Positions 1-5,823 are shown, numbered from the stretch's first letter. The stretch is DNA of 7,761 bases from Candidatus Coatesiibacteriota bacterium (GCA_016929465.1 JAFGIT010000373.1:1-7761), one strand, 5' to 3'. The notes: generated by a model not told the origin, from the letters alone. Numbers and translations are program-made.

Positions 1-1
1 C

Positions 2-175
2 TGGGTGGCGGGCATGAAATACACCCAGATATCGACCGCCGCCATTCTGAACCAGCTCAGCCTCCTCTTCATATTCGTCTTCGCTTACTTTTTCCTCAAA
101 GAGCCGATGACTCCCCGCCGGATATTCGCGCTCATTCTCGCCTTCGTCGGCGCCGCGATTGTTGTTGGGCTGTAG
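2..175 (+). CDS. C-terminal fragment of an EamA/DMT-family membrane transporter (5' end outside the window)
   Basis: The second plus-strand frame is open from the window edge to a TAG stop and gives 57 residues, starting WVAGMKYTQIST. Two hydrophobic segments can be seen (about residues 12-31 and 41-57), separated by the polar stretch FLKEPMTPRR. A helix with an AAILNQ-type motif, then a short loop with a conserved Glu, then a last Gly/Ala-rich helix is the usual end of an EamA (DMT superfamily) transporter repeat. These inner-membrane proteins have ten helices and move small metabolites. The substrate cannot be inferred from the tail. The gene is cut by the window edge, not obviously broken. 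It runs convergently toward coaBC with a 98-base gap. Confidence 0.72.
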   Translation, partial: WVAGMKYTQISTAAILNQLSLLFIFVFAYFFLKEPMTPRRIFALILAFVGAAIVVGL

Positions 176-251
176 TGTTCTGGGCGATGTCTTCGCCTGG
201 AAATTTCTTGCCGCGAATTGCACGAATTGCCAGAATCTAAGTTAAGACACT

Positions 252-269
252 ATCCCGATCAAAAGGGAT
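252..269. terminator. Weak hairpin in the convergent gap, possible terminator
   Basis: ATCCC (252-256) pairs with GGGAT (265-269) across an 8-base loop, between the transporter stop (175) and the coaBC stop (274). On the plus strand it is followed only by CTTCTC, and on the minus strand by no T-run, so it is a poor intrinsic terminator. Its place between two converging genes is the main argument. The rest of the gap holds only a short direct repeat (CGAATTGC at 214-221 and 223-230). Confidence 0.22.
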
Positions 270-273
270 CTTC

Positions 274-1485
274 TCAGGGAGTTCTTAGCGCTATGACCTC
301 CGAGAGAATGGCGTTGGCAAGTTCGTCCTTGGTCGAGAGCGGGACCTCCTTCTGACGTCCGTCGGGCCAGAGCAAGGTGGCGGCGATGGTGGCCACGCCG
401 AAGCCGGAGTCGGCTCTGGAGACGTCGTTTGCCACTATCATGTCGAGGCCTTTTGCTGCAAGTTTCTTGCGGGCGTTGTCGAGAAGGTTTTCTGTCTCGG
501 CGGCAAAGCCGATGATCACCTGGTCCTTCGCCCGGAGTTCGCTAACATCAACCAGGATGTCGGATGTCCGAACGAGCTCGAGCGATAGACTAGATTCACC
601 CTTTTTTATCTTCTGGGAAAGGGGCTGTGCGGGTGTATAGTCTGCTACCGCTGCGGTCATGATTAGCACTTGGTGCTTTGGAAGGGCATCGATAATTGCA
701 TCACGCATCTGTTCTGCCGATGTGACGTTGACCACCTCAACCGCTGAAGGAAGCTCAACAGCACACGGTCCAGCAACCAGAGTCACCTTCGCTCCCCTTG
801 CAGCGGCAGCACGCGCGATCGCGATCCCCATCTTGCCAGTCGAGCGGTTTGATATAAACCTGACCGGATCGATCATCTCCCTTGTCGGGCCTGCCGAGAC
901 GAGAATGCTCAATCCCGCAAGGTCTTTTCCATGCTTCGCCATCGATGCAACTTCGTCCACAATTGCCTCCGGCTGAGACATCCTGCCCCTGCCGCTGCTA
1001 CCGCAGGCGAGCTCTCCAGTGTCAGGACCTACGAAGGCTGCTCCGAGCCTGCCGAGTTTCTCGATATTCTCCTGGACCACTCGATGCGAATACATCCTGA
1101 CATTCATCGCGGGTGCGATCAGGACCGGGCAATCGCAGGACAAGAAGACCGTGCTCAGAAGGTCATCCGCGATTCCATTTGCGAACTTCCCGATGATGTT
1201 CGCGGTCGCGGGCGCGACGAGCAGCATGTCTGCCCAATCGGAGAGCGCAATGTGGCCTATGTATTCGCTCCGAGATCGGGCGAACATCTCAGTATAGACC
1301 TGGTGCCCGGAAAGCGCCGCGAGCGTCTCGGCACCTATGAATCTCGCGCCATTCTCCGTCAAGACGACCTTGACATCGAATCCCCGCTTCTTTAAAAGCC
1401 TGACGATCTCAGCGGATTTATAGGCTGCGATTCCACCGGAAACGCCGAGGAGGATGCTGGTGCAATCAGGCTTTTCAGTGGTCAT
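274..1485 (-). CDS. coaBC: Bifunctional phosphopantothenoylcysteine decarboxylase / phosphopantothenate-cysteine ligase (CoaBC, Dfp)
   Basis: This cytoplasmic enzyme does two steps of coenzyme A synthesis: ligation of cysteine to 4'-phosphopantothenate, then FMN-dependent decarboxylation to 4'-phosphopantetheine. The 403 residues match the usual length. The N-terminal CoaC domain (about 8-180) shows the flavin-binding start ILLGVSGGIAAYK, the catalytic His78 in GHIALSDWAD, the PAMN motif (125-128), and the ACGSSGRGRM flap with Cys161. The C-terminal CoaB domain (about 190-400) shows SAGPTREMIDP, ISNRSTGKMG with Asn213, TAAVADYTP, the KIKK motif (292-295), and FAAET. All expected key residues are present, so it should be active. 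The ATG has only a weak upstream match to a ribosome site, but it lies where the family normally starts. It follows gmk by 34 bases and is probably cotranscribed with it. Confidence 0.97.
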   Translation of the reverse strand: MTTEKPDCTSILLGVSGGIAAYKSAEIVRLLKKRGFDVKVVLTENGARFIGAETLAALSGHQVYTEMFARSRSEYIGHIALSDWADMLLVAPATANIIGKFANGIADDLLSTVFLSCDCPVLIAPAMNVRMYSHRVVQENIEKLGRLGAAFVGPDTGELACGSSGRGRMSQPEAIVDEVASMAKHGKDLAGLSILVSAGPTREMIDPVRFISNRSTGKMGIAIARAAAARGAKVTLVAGPCAVELPSAVEVVNVTSAEQMRDAIIDALPKHQVLIMTAAVADYTPAQPLSQKIKKGESSLSLELVRTSDILVDVSELRAKDQVIIGFAAETENLLDNARKKLAAKGLDMIVANDVSRADSGFGVATIAATLLWPDGRQKEVPLSTKDELANAILSEVIALRTP

Positions 1486-1507
1486 ACTTGGGTGTCCAAC
1501 AGTGGCT

Positions 1508-1520
1508 AACTACCGTAGTT
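1508..1520. repeat. 13-base dyad AACTAC-C-GTAGTT at the gmk stop / coaBC leader
   Basis: A perfect 6+6 inverted repeat with one central base touches the last base of the gmk stop codon and sits about 22 bases before the coaBC ATG. As RNA the one-base loop would force the inner pairs open. A protein-binding dyad or a small pause hairpin is possible, and so is chance. Confidence 0.3.
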
Positions 1521-2194
1521 CAGCCTCTCTCGTGCTCTTCCATCTCGTCGACCAACTCCTGATAGCTGGAGTTGGTCATCCTCAATCTCTCGGATGCCAT
1601 TATACTCAGAACCGACAGAGCCGCTCTATCAATATCATCGTTGACGACAAGATAATCATAGTCCCTGGAGGCCGCAATTTCTTCCTTTGCCCTCTTGATC
1701 CTGATTTCGAGCTGCTCCTCGTTCTCGCTTCCGCGAGCGACGAGACGGGCCACAGTATCCGCGAAGGTCGGGGCAACCATGAAGATCAAGACAGTTCGCT
1801 CATACTTGTCTCTGAGAGCGAATCCTCCCTGGATGTCTATCTCGAGGAGAGCATCCTTGCCGGCGGAGAAGATGTCGATGACGTCGTTGATACGAGTGCC
1901 GTAGAAATGGTCATGCACCCGTGCAGACTCGAGCATTTCCCCGGAATCTGCGAGGCGTCTGAATTCAGCAGCCGAGATGAAGTGATAATCGGAGCCGGTA
2001 GTTTCTCCCGCCCTGGGGGGGCGAGTAGTGCAGGATACGTTGAGCGCGAGCCCTGCGTGACGTTCGGTCACTCGTCGCGCAACCGTGGTCTTACCGGCGC
2101 CGGCAGGGCCCGACAGAACGAAGGCTATTCTGCCTTCTGAGGCTGCCTGGCGCAGTCGTTGTTCTATCGTGCCCTGTGCCGGCGCCGGTTGCAT
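1520..2194 (-). CDS. gmk: Guanylate kinase
   Basis: It converts GMP and ATP to GDP and ADP in the cytoplasm, an essential step of guanine nucleotide supply. The 224 residues hold the P-loop GPAGAGKTT (29-37), the GMP-binding region SCTTRPPRAGE with TGSDYHF (54-72), ARVHDHFYGT (91-100), the DIQGG motif (120-124), and the lid LVARGSENEEQLEIR (151-165). The P-loop has Ala where the family usually has Ser (GPSGAGK). About 20 residues precede the usual N-terminus of the fold. No internal ATG, GTG or TTG codon would give the shorter form, so the ATG at 2194 is kept. No Shine-Dalgarno match is visible before it. The gene lies 44 bases after the remA-like gene and 34 before coaBC, so coupled expression from upstream is likely. 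Confidence 0.96.
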   Translation of the reverse strand: MQPAPAQGTIEQRLRQAASEGRIAFVLSGPAGAGKTTVARRVTERHAGLALNVSCTTRPPRAGETTGSDYHFISAAEFRRLADSGEMLESARVHDHFYGTRINDVIDIFSAGKDALLEIDIQGGFALRDKYERTVLIFMVAPTFADTVARLVARGSENEEQLEIRIKRAKEEIAASRDYDYLVVNDDIDRAALSVLSIMASERLRMTNSSYQELVDEMEEHERG

Positions 2195-2238
2195 ATAATA
2201 ATCTGCTATCGATGAGCCAGAATTATCGTATCCAGTCC

Positions 2239-2505
2239 CTATATGAGGGCGTTCTTGAGTCGATCCAGCATGATATCTCTGTCGAAATTGGTCTGCCAGA
2301 CATGCCCCGAATCGGTGAATATCAGGGACTTAGTCCTTTTCCCCTGGGTGGCATCAATCAGCCTGCCAGATGAGCTGGCGCCCTTCTTCAGTTTTCGAGC
2401 CGGGGATGAATTGAAGGCTATCACGCCGACAACTCTCGTGGCATCGATGAAGTTATTCTCAGAGTCTTCGATGATGACATATTTCTTGTCAGTTGCCTTC
2501 TCCAT
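2239..2505 (-). CDS. remA: RemA-like DNA-binding regulator (DUF370 family)
   Basis: The 88-residue product carries the DUF370/RemA core: NFIDATRVVGVIAFNSSPARK (18-38) followed by GRLIDATQGKRTKSLIFTDSGHV (47-69). The LIDAT.G+RT+ block is the family hallmark. From the family, Bacillus subtilis RemA is a small ring-forming DNA-binding protein that activates matrix and osmoprotection genes; its Arg18, Pro29, Arg50 and Arg51 are needed. By my alignment these correspond to Arg24, Pro35, Lys56 and Arg57 here, so the basic DNA-binding surface is kept with one Arg-to-Lys change. The N-terminus is about six residues longer than in Bacillus. The position just before gmk is the conserved one for this family. 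A strong ribosome site supports the ATG. The target genes are unknown. An omega-subunit (rpoZ) reading was considered and does not fit the motifs. Confidence 0.88.
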   Translation of the reverse strand: MEKATDKKYVIIEDSENNFIDATRVVGVIAFNSSPARKLKKGASSSGRLIDATQGKRTKSLIFTDSGHVWQTNFDRDIMLDRLKNALI

Positions 2506-2512
2506 TTCTGGG

Positions 2513-2518
2513 TCACCT
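2513..2518 (-). promoter_or_regulatory. Shine-Dalgarno site of the remA-like gene
   Basis: AGGTGA on the minus strand, inside AAAGGTAGGTGA, ends 7 bases before the ATG at 2505. It is the best ribosome site in the three-gene cluster and fixes the start of this gene. Confidence 0.75.
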
Positions 2519-2549
2519 ACCTTTCGTTACGATTTTGTCATTTTGCATA

Positions 2550-3962
2550 TTAATTGGCATTATGTTTACGAATAAATGCTCTAAGTTTGCCAATACCAGC
2601 TAACGCATAGTTAAAAGCCATTCTGGGATTCTTGCTGGCTAACAAGCGAGATACTATGTATTTCGCTCTTAAATGAAACCTCTTGAAGCATTCTCTCTGA
2701 AGTGACTCTGCATCCTCCCTCGAGAGGTAAAGCCCTCGGAACGAAGGCTCGATGATTCGGTCATTTTCAGCAAGAATTCCTAACTCTTTACAATTTTCGT
2801 ATAGAATTGTTCCAGGAAAACACCTGGCAAGAATAAACTCTGCGAAATCTCCGTCAAGCTCTATCGCAAAATCTATAGATTTCTTGACGGTCTCGGCTGT
2901 CTCCCACGGCAAGCCGACTATGAAAAACATATAGGCTGCGACCCCAAAGCGCTTGCACAGCGCGACCGCTCGCCTGCATTCATCGAGGGTCGTACCTTTC
3001 TGCATGATGTCCAGCATCGACTGGTCGCCGCTCTCAATTCCGAGGCTGATGATATGGCACCCCGCGCGCTTCATCCATTCCAGACGCACCTCGTCCAGCG
3101 TATCGACACGTCCATTGCAGCCCCAACGAATGTCGAGACCACGCTCGATAATTCCTCTGCAGACGTCCACGACCCAATCCCTATTCAGCGTGAAAGTATC
3201 AGCATTGAAGTAGAATTCACGGATCCCGTGCTTCAAAACGCAGTCCTCAATCTCACCTATAATACTATCAGGTGAACGGCTACGCAAGCGCTTTCCTGAC
3301 ACTCTTGGTACCAGACAATAAATGCAGTTGCTCGGACAACCGCGCGCGGTCTGGATTACCGTCAGCGGCTTCTTTGTGTCGGGCGATCTGTACAGCCCAT
3401 TGTCGATGAGGTCCCTGGCCGGATATGGGAGGCTGTCCAGGTCATCGAGATAATCCGCGTCCCTTTTCCTCTCGACGGTCCCATTCGAGCGAAATGTGTA
3501 ACCGTCCGTCTCGAAGTAGCTGCCGTCCAGAAGTGCAGAGATGCGGAATTCCACTTCTCCGCGATATACGATATCCAGGGCCGGAAATCGCTCCAGAACC
3601 AATTCATCGTGGATGAAGAGGTACCCACCCTTGGCGACGGTAACGATCTCGGGCCTGAGAGACTTCGAGAGTTCGCAGGCCTTCAGGTCTTCAAAGAGCG
3701 TCGGTCCGGTCACGTTGACAATCAGAATGTCGGGCTGAATCTCGGTCAAATCCGCCTTGAGGCGGTCCCAATCTCCCCTCGCGGCAGGATAATCGCGGAC
3801 GCAGCACTCAGCCCCTGCCTGGCGCAATATGGCCGCGGCTTCGAGGAGGACGAGCGGAGGCCTCGCAAAGCTTATGGCGTGCGTATCGATGACGGACTGA
3901 CACCGGTCCTCACGAAGGTAAAGCCCCGTCGGAGGGACGATTAAAAGCACTCGTTCGGACAA
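2550..3962 (-). CDS. B12-binding-domain radical SAM protein (BchE/HpnJ-like architecture), substrate unknown
   Basis: The 470-residue protein starts with a Rossmann-like cobalamin-binding region (about 4-145: VLLIVPP, PPLVLLEAAAILRQAG, PDILIVNVTGPT, VYRGEVE). A radical SAM domain follows (about 200-395), with the [4Fe-4S] cluster motif CPSNCIYC (Cys209, Cys213, Cys216; CX3CX2C), FYFNADTFTLN, SLGIESGD and FPGTILYE. A basic tail follows (430-470). Members of this class do cobalamin-dependent methylations, ring formation or other radical chemistry in lipid, pigment or natural-product pathways. The classical DxHxxG cobalamin motif is absent; the corresponding place reads RDYPAARGDWD, which is common in this class. 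The start is TTG at 3962 with CAGGT seven bases upstream; GTG four codons later is an alternative. No pathway neighbour reveals the substrate. It ends 44 bases before the remA-like gene. Confidence 0.88.
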   Translation of the reverse strand: MSERVLLIVPPTGLYLREDRCQSVIDTHAISFARPPLVLLEAAAILRQAGAECCVRDYPAARGDWDRLKADLTEIQPDILIVNVTGPTLFEDLKACELSKSLRPEIVTVAKGGYLFIHDELVLERFPALDIVYRGEVEFRISALLDGSYFETDGYTFRSNGTVERKRDADYLDDLDSLPYPARDLIDNGLYRSPDTKKPLTVIQTARGCPSNCIYCLVPRVSGKRLRSRSPDSIIGEIEDCVLKHGIREFYFNADTFTLNRDWVVDVCRGIIERGLDIRWGCNGRVDTLDEVRLEWMKRAGCHIISLGIESGDQSMLDIMQKGTTLDECRRAVALCKRFGVAAYMFFIVGLPWETAETVKKSIDFAIELDGDFAEFILARCFPGTILYENCKELGILAENDRIIEPSFRGLYLSREDAESLQRECFKRFHLRAKYIVSRLLASKNPRMAFNYALAGIGKLRAFIRKHNAN

Positions 3963-3993
3963 ATTATTTACCTGAAATACCGCCTATGTTAAG

Positions 3994-4018
3994 GCCTCGG
4001 AATGCTCGAATTCGAGGC
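3994..4018 (-). promoter_or_regulatory. Dyad in the radical SAM leader containing the palindrome CTCGAATTCGAG
   Basis: GCCTCG (3994-3999) and CGAGGC (4013-4018) form an outer inverted repeat. The perfect 12-bp palindrome CTCGAATTCGAG lies at 4005-4016 and overlaps the right arm, so the two structures exclude each other. It sits about 15-40 bases downstream of the predicted transcription start and 32 bases before the TTG start. It could be an operator for a dimeric repressor or a leader hairpin. On the plus strand a T5 run follows five bases later, so a plus-strand terminator is a weaker option. Confidence 0.42.
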
Positions 4019-4040
4019 GTCAATTTTTCCACATAATGCA

Positions 4041-4069
4041 ATTAAACGACAAATTTGCAGCTATTTCAA
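4041..4069 (-). promoter_or_regulatory. Sigma70-type promoter candidate for the radical SAM gene
   Basis: On the minus strand TTGAAA (4064-4069) and TTTAAT (4041-4046) each match the -35 and -10 consensus in 5 of 6 positions, with exactly 17 bases between them. Transcription would begin near 4034 and give a leader of about 70 bases that includes the dyad at 3994-4018. It is the best promoter match I found in the window. Confidence 0.48.
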
Positions 4070-4171
4070 GACAAATGTCCCATGGTAAAAAGAAAGCGAC
4101 AGGACTTCATTCCTCTCAATCAGGATCCATTGCGGCTTCAAGGATCCCACCACCATTAGGACCGAGAGGAT

Positions 4172-4199
4172 ATAATACATTGGAATAAGAATTTTTGAA
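4172..4199 (-). promoter_or_regulatory. Weaker promoter-like sequence; also a perfect TATAAT on the other strand
   Basis: On the minus strand TTCAAA (4194-4199) and TATTAT (4172-4177) are 16 bases apart, matching 4 of 6 and 5 of 6. On the plus strand 4171-4176 reads TATAAT exactly, but no -35 or extended -10 is visible. Either could drive a transcript into or across the hairpin region; AT-richness alone is a fair alternative. Confidence 0.22.
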
Positions 4200-4221
4200 G
4201 AGCATGAATAGAGCTGCGTCG

Positions 4222-4260
4222 GCGGGGCCCCATTTCCCTCAAGCAGGCCGGAGAGACCGC
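4222..4260. other. Hairpin 1 of the intergenic structured region
   Basis: GCGGGGCC (4222-4229) can pair with GGCC (4246-4249) and CCGC (4257-4260), giving eight pairs with a 7-base bulge and a 16-base loop. The palindrome GGGGCCCC (4224-4231) overlaps it and could form a competing fold. It is the weakest of the three hairpins. Confidence 0.3.
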
Positions 4261-4273
4261 TTTCAATAACGGC

Positions 4274-4301
4274 GCGTGGAGGACAGCGTCTTCCCCCACG
4301 C
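4274..4301 (+). other. Hairpin 2: 11-pair stem with a 3-base loop
   Basis: GCGT (4274-4277) pairs with ACGC (4298-4301), and GGAGGAC (4278-4284) with GTCTTCC (4288-4294). The loop is AGC and CCC (4295-4297) is bulged. One pair is G-U if the plus strand is transcribed but an A-C mismatch on the minus strand, which slightly favours a plus-strand RNA. No T-run follows, so this is not a simple terminator. Confidence 0.42.
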
Positions 4302-4324
4302 ACCGTGCATCGATCGTTCATCGG

Positions 4325-4363
4325 AGGTGATTCTGGACCAAATCTTAGGTCATGGAATCACCT
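4325..4363. repeat. Hairpin 3: perfect 9-bp inverted repeat AGGTGATTC / GAATCACCT
   Basis: AGGTGATTC (4325-4333) and GAATCACCT (4355-4363) are perfect reverse complements separated by 21 bases. Inside, GACC (4336-4339) pairs with GGTC (4348-4351) around the loop AAATCTTA. It begins 17 bases past the flavoprotein stop codon, where a terminator would be expected, but neither side has a T-run. The arms also resemble a Shine-Dalgarno site and its 16S rRNA complement. Confidence 0.5.
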
Positions 4364-4380
4364 AATTGTGGCAGTCCTGC

Positions 4381-5733
4381 CTAAATCCTCGACATGCTGA
4401 CTGCTTTGATTGCCATCTCTGCGGCATTTGTCAGCTGATAGACTATGGGTGAAGCGGTAAGCGCTGGATGCGTTCCCATCGGGAACATCGCGATATCATC
4501 CGCAGTCATGCGCTGATGGATACATGCACTTATCGCGTTGATGAGCTCGCCGCCGCTCTTCGCGCCCATCGTCTGTCCGCCAAGTATGATACCTGTGCCC
4601 CGCTCGAACACGAGCTTGACCTTCATCGGCGCCATCCCGGGCATCCCGCCGGGATGTCTGTTGGGCGCCTGGGCCTCGCCAATCACCACATCGTAACCCT
4701 TATCGATCGCGCATCTCTGAGAGAGGCCGGCGTGGGCAAATGCAGTCTCACCGAGCGCCGTAGAAAAGACACCTATTACTCCGCAGTTCATTCGCCTAGT
4801 CGAGAAGAGGTTTGCTCCAGCGATCCGCGCCTCTTTAGTAGCCTCCGATGCAAGTTTCAGTCCGGATGGCGCTCCATCGAAGAAGGAGAACTTCTCGGCG
4901 CAATCTCCGCAGGCAAAAATGTGCTCGTCATTCGTCCGCATATATCTATTCACCTTGACGCCGCGTGTTGGCCCCAATTCAAGCCCTGCATTCTTTGCGA
5001 GTTCGGTATTGGCGACCGCACCAATTCCAAGAATAACCATATCCGCCCGAAGTTGCTTATCGCTATCGAGTCTGACACCAGAAACGGCACCATCGCCGGT
5101 GAACTCAACCACCTTCTCGGAAGTGAGTATATCTATGCCGCTTTCTCTTTGAATACCCTCGGCGGTTTCGCATAGCTCATCATCGAACGCCAGCATCAGG
5201 CAGCGTGGGAGCATTTCCACGATCGATATTTTAACATCTCTGCCCTTGTTGCATTCATCGGCGAATTCGACACCGATGAAACCGCCGCCAACGACGACGA
5301 TATCGGAGGATGAATTCACCTTGTCGAGCAATTTCTTGAGATACGGAACATTCTTATGCACCGCGAAAACGTTATCCTTATCCACGCCGGGAATCGGCAA
5401 GATAATCGGTTCAGAACCGGCGGCGAGAACGAGCTTGTCATATACGACCCTCTCCCCATCCTCCATTCCAACCGTTTTCCCGGCTCGATCGATCTCGGCG
5501 ACTATCCCCACGAGCAGCTCAATCTGGTTGTTCTGGAGGGATGCATCGGGCATGAGGTTCTTCTCTGGTCCTCCGAGAGTCCCATAGATGTAGGGGATCC
5601 CGCATGGTATCGGGACCTGGTCCTCTTTCCTGATGATGAGAATGCTCTTGTTGGGATAATGCCTGCGACACGTGATTGCTGCGGCGATCCCCGCTGCACT
5701 CCCACCGATTACGACCACATCGAATTTCTTCAT
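4381..5733 (-). CDS. FAD-dependent pyridine nucleotide-disulfide oxidoreductase, CoA-disulfide reductase / NADH oxidase-like
   Basis: From the ATG at 5733 the protein has 450 residues. An FAD-binding fold starts with VVVIGGSAAG (6-15). The single redox Cys44 lies in IPCGIPYI, as in CoA disulfide reductases, NADH oxidases and NAD(P)H-linked persulfide or sulfur reductases. A second dinucleotide fold VVVGGGFIGVE (146-156) should bind NAD(P)H. ACGDCAE (274-280) contacts FAD. The dimerisation domain (about 320-450) contains the conserved THPALT stretch. It should act in the cytoplasm, reducing a disulfide, polysulfide or oxygen at NAD(P)H expense; sequence alone does not choose between these. No rhodanese domain is fused. 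A TTG at 5748 would add five residues, but it overlaps the ribosome site of the ATG, so the shorter form is preferred. It is separated by 190 bases from the ABC genes and probably has its own promoter. Confidence 0.9.
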   Translation of the reverse strand: MKKFDVVVIGGSAAGIAAAITCRRHYPNKSILIIRKEDQVPIPCGIPYIYGTLGGPEKNLMPDASLQNNQIELLVGIVAEIDRAGKTVGMEDGERVVYDKLVLAAGSEPIILPIPGVDKDNVFAVHKNVPYLKKLLDKVNSSSDIVVVGGGFIGVEFADECNKGRDVKISIVEMLPRCLMLAFDDELCETAEGIQRESGIDILTSEKVVEFTGDGAVSGVRLDSDKQLRADMVILGIGAVANTELAKNAGLELGPTRGVKVNRYMRTNDEHIFACGDCAEKFSFFDGAPSGLKLASEATKEARIAGANLFSTRRMNCGVIGVFSTALGETAFAHAGLSQRCAIDKGYDVVIGEAQAPNRHPGGMPGMAPMKVKLVFERGTGIILGGQTMGAKSGGELINAISACIHQRMTADDIAMFPMGTHPALTASPIVYQLTNAAEMAIKAVSMSRI

Positions 5734-5742
5734 TCTATACGT

Positions 5743-5746
5743 CTCC
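5743..5746 (-). promoter_or_regulatory. Shine-Dalgarno site deciding the flavoprotein start
   Basis: GGAG on the minus strand, within TTGGAGAC, ends 9 bases before the ATG at 5733. The in-frame TTG at 5748 lies inside this motif and has no such site of its own. Confidence 0.65.
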
Positions 5747-5823
5747 AATGTTGAGTGATTTAGTAGATTATTCGAAACTCGCTTTTTGCGATGCTTTTCT
5801 GTCGGAATCTCTCCAACGGAGTC

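Larger units (their letters stand above)
3963..4380. other. 418-base intergenic region with promoter and hairpin signals, no convincing gene
   Basis: Between the radical SAM gene and the flavoprotein gene I see no credible protein. An 86-codon frame at 4061-4321 (-) has no ribosome site and no recognisable motif. The left third is AT-rich and carries a good minus-strand promoter and a dyad close to the radical SAM start. The right part (4200-4380) is GC-richer and contains three stem-loops in a row, described separately. It does not match any tRNA, tmRNA, SRP RNA, RNase P RNA or common riboswitch consensus that I can recall. Confidence 0.6.

Noticed and set aside
1454-2140. 228-codon plus-strand open frame opposite gmk and the start of coaBC
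   Set aside because: It is antisense to a clear guanylate kinase, has no recognisable domain, and its composition follows from the codon bias of the real gene.
2239-2505. Small gene beside gmk read as the RNA polymerase omega subunit
   Set aside because: Position and motifs (LIDAT.GKRTK, SGHV) match DUF370/RemA upstream of gmk. The omega gene would normally lie downstream of gmk and has different motifs.
4236-4290. Glycine- or cobalamin-riboswitch resemblance (GGAGAGACCGC on the plus strand)
   Set aside because: Only one short box resembles the consensus. The other conserved boxes of either riboswitch are not present in the right order, and no suitable downstream gene exists on that strand.
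4061-4321. 86-codon minus-strand frame in the intergenic region
   Set aside because: No ribosome site before its ATG (the upstream bases are CCTCCG). It crosses two of the hairpins or promoter motifs and matches no family I know.
4468-5175. 235-codon plus-strand open frame inside the flavoprotein gene
   Set aside because: It lies wholly opposite a well-supported gene. The peptide is rich in His, Arg, Ser and Cys with no motif, which is typical of a shadow frame.
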